From Schnuerera sp. xch1 (GTDB lineage: Bacteria > Bacillota > Clostridia > Tissierellales > Tepidimicrobiaceae): DNA of 64,000 nucleotides. Made by a program: the position numbers and the translations under genes. Positions 63,504-64,000 of this stretch are shown in pieces (position 1 is the first letter of the stretch; each line of letters opens with the position of its first letter). The stretch lies in NCBI RefSeq assembly GCF_019931165.1, contig NZ_JAIOUP010000005.1, forward strand, positions 56,267 to 120,266. Reading direction: 5' to 3'. Under the pieces are notes generated by a model. The model saw nothing but the letters and a program-made list of their open reading frames with translations. It made no database searches and had not been told where the DNA came from.

Positions 63504-63565
63504 TCCTACTTATAATACGGTTCATCATATCAGTTTTACTCGCAAAATAAGTAGGATGTATTTAA
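63504..63565 (+). repeat. Structured repeat R2 at the right flank of the methyltransferase island
   Basis: TCCTACTTAT (63504-63513) pairs exactly with ATAAGTAGGA (63547-63556). It matches R1 at 49348 in length and sequence blocks. After it (63566-63866) only short unsupported frames are seen. Confidence 0.55.
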
Positions 63566-63866
63566 TGGTGGGATACCCAATGAAAATTGAGGTTTCAATA
63601 ATCTATACAATTTTTATATGTATCTTACTACTTTATATTAATTATAACTCTATAAAGCCACTCGAGTTCTCCAAGTGATTTCTTTCGTGTTATTGAAATA
63701 TATACTTTTATAATTGGATTATTTTTTATTGCTATTCTCCTTATAAAATCTTTCTGTTCCCATTTTATAGTCTTGGTAATCTTGCTAAATACTTCTATCA
63801 TCTTATAGTCAAAAGCTTCTGCACTTACTTCTATTATTAGTTATACGCTTTTGAGCTAGCATAAAC

Positions 63867-64000
63867 GGGGCTGTTTCAAAATAAAAAGCCCAAAAAAGCA
63901 AAACAGGTCTTAGAGCGCTAGCTCTAAGACCTGTTTTTTAGTATAATTTAATACTATGAAAAACCATACTAAATTTAATCATAAAGCAAAAATCAAAAAA
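63867..64000 (+). mobile_element. Left end of an IS-like element (cut by window)
   Basis: GGGGCTGTTTCAAAATA at 63867 is the IS-like end also found at 44503. A perfect 16-pair hairpin (63901-63936, four-base loop) then a T-run follow, as expected of a barrier against transcription from outside. A frame starts soon after. Confidence 0.55.
63956..64000 (+). CDS. Possible transposase start (partial)
   Basis: ATG 63956 opens MKNHTKFNHKAKIKK and runs off the window. Basic and close to the IS-like end, it may be the transposase start. No ribosome binding site is visible, and only 15 codons can be seen. Confidence 0.3.
   Translation, partial: MKNHTKFNHKAKIKK

Noticed and set aside
63628..63801. 57-codon minus-strand frame beginning MIEVFSKITKTIKW
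   Set aside because: No ribosome binding site and no recognisable family; could be a transposon relic but cannot be supported.

Overview
The window reads as chromosomal DNA of a low-GC, spore-forming, strictly anaerobic Firmicute of the Clostridia/Tissierellia type. This rests on AT-rich codon use, AGGAGG-type ribosome binding sites, sporulation genes (Tlp, dipicolinate synthase, a GerMN lipoprotein), a selenocysteine formate dehydrogenase and corrinoid C1 metabolism. I cannot name the species. No rRNA, tRNA or CRISPR array is visible.

Region 1 (1-13.1 kb, all minus strand) is a formate dehydrogenase island. An NADH-linked FDH operon (NuoE-like, NuoF-like, and FdhA with an in-frame UGA plus SECIS hairpin) is followed by MogA/MoaB, MobA and FdhD. 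After a Moco/Tuco-like RNA motif and a terminator come the tungstate transporter TupABC and two MoeA-type proteins. A 0.4 kb imperfect inverted repeat sits between tupA and tupB.

Region 2 (13-31 kb) is mostly ordinary chromosome: a GCS2-like ligase, YbaK, a VIT-family membrane protein, an ABC exporter, a two-component system with a GerMN lipoprotein, a LysR/CofE-like divergent pair, a TtcA-like enzyme, CcdA/TlpA, Tlp, a ZIP transporter and a glutathionylspermidine-synthase-like ATP-grasp protein. Region 3 (30.6-35.2 kb) is the lysine/dipicolinate block: dapA, asd-lysC, dpaA-dpaB. A YjbQ remnant, a twice-frameshifted MATE gene, an RpiR-opp operon, an asparaginase remnant beside an IS-like end, a metallophosphoesterase, arginine deiminase and two probable spore-layer proteins follow (35-48.4 kb).

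Region 4 (about 49.3-63.6 kb) is the most interesting part: a corrinoid methyltransferase island. It holds two cassettes of corrinoid protein, UroD-family methyltransferase and GPH transporter, plus an MtrH-like methyltransferase, a RACo-type corrinoid reactivase, MetF, a DUF2284 protein and a PucR-type regulator. Together these could take up a methylated compound, move its methyl group through a corrinoid protein to tetrahydrofolate, and oxidise it. The two cassettes share about 1.6 kb of apparently identical DNA that stops inside the UroD genes, while their transporters are quite different. A scar of a second mtrH, repeated leader elements, paired intercistronic hairpins and 53-nt structured repeats at both flanks show the island has been repeatedly rearranged. 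The substrate cannot be read from the sequence. The window ends inside an IS-like element.
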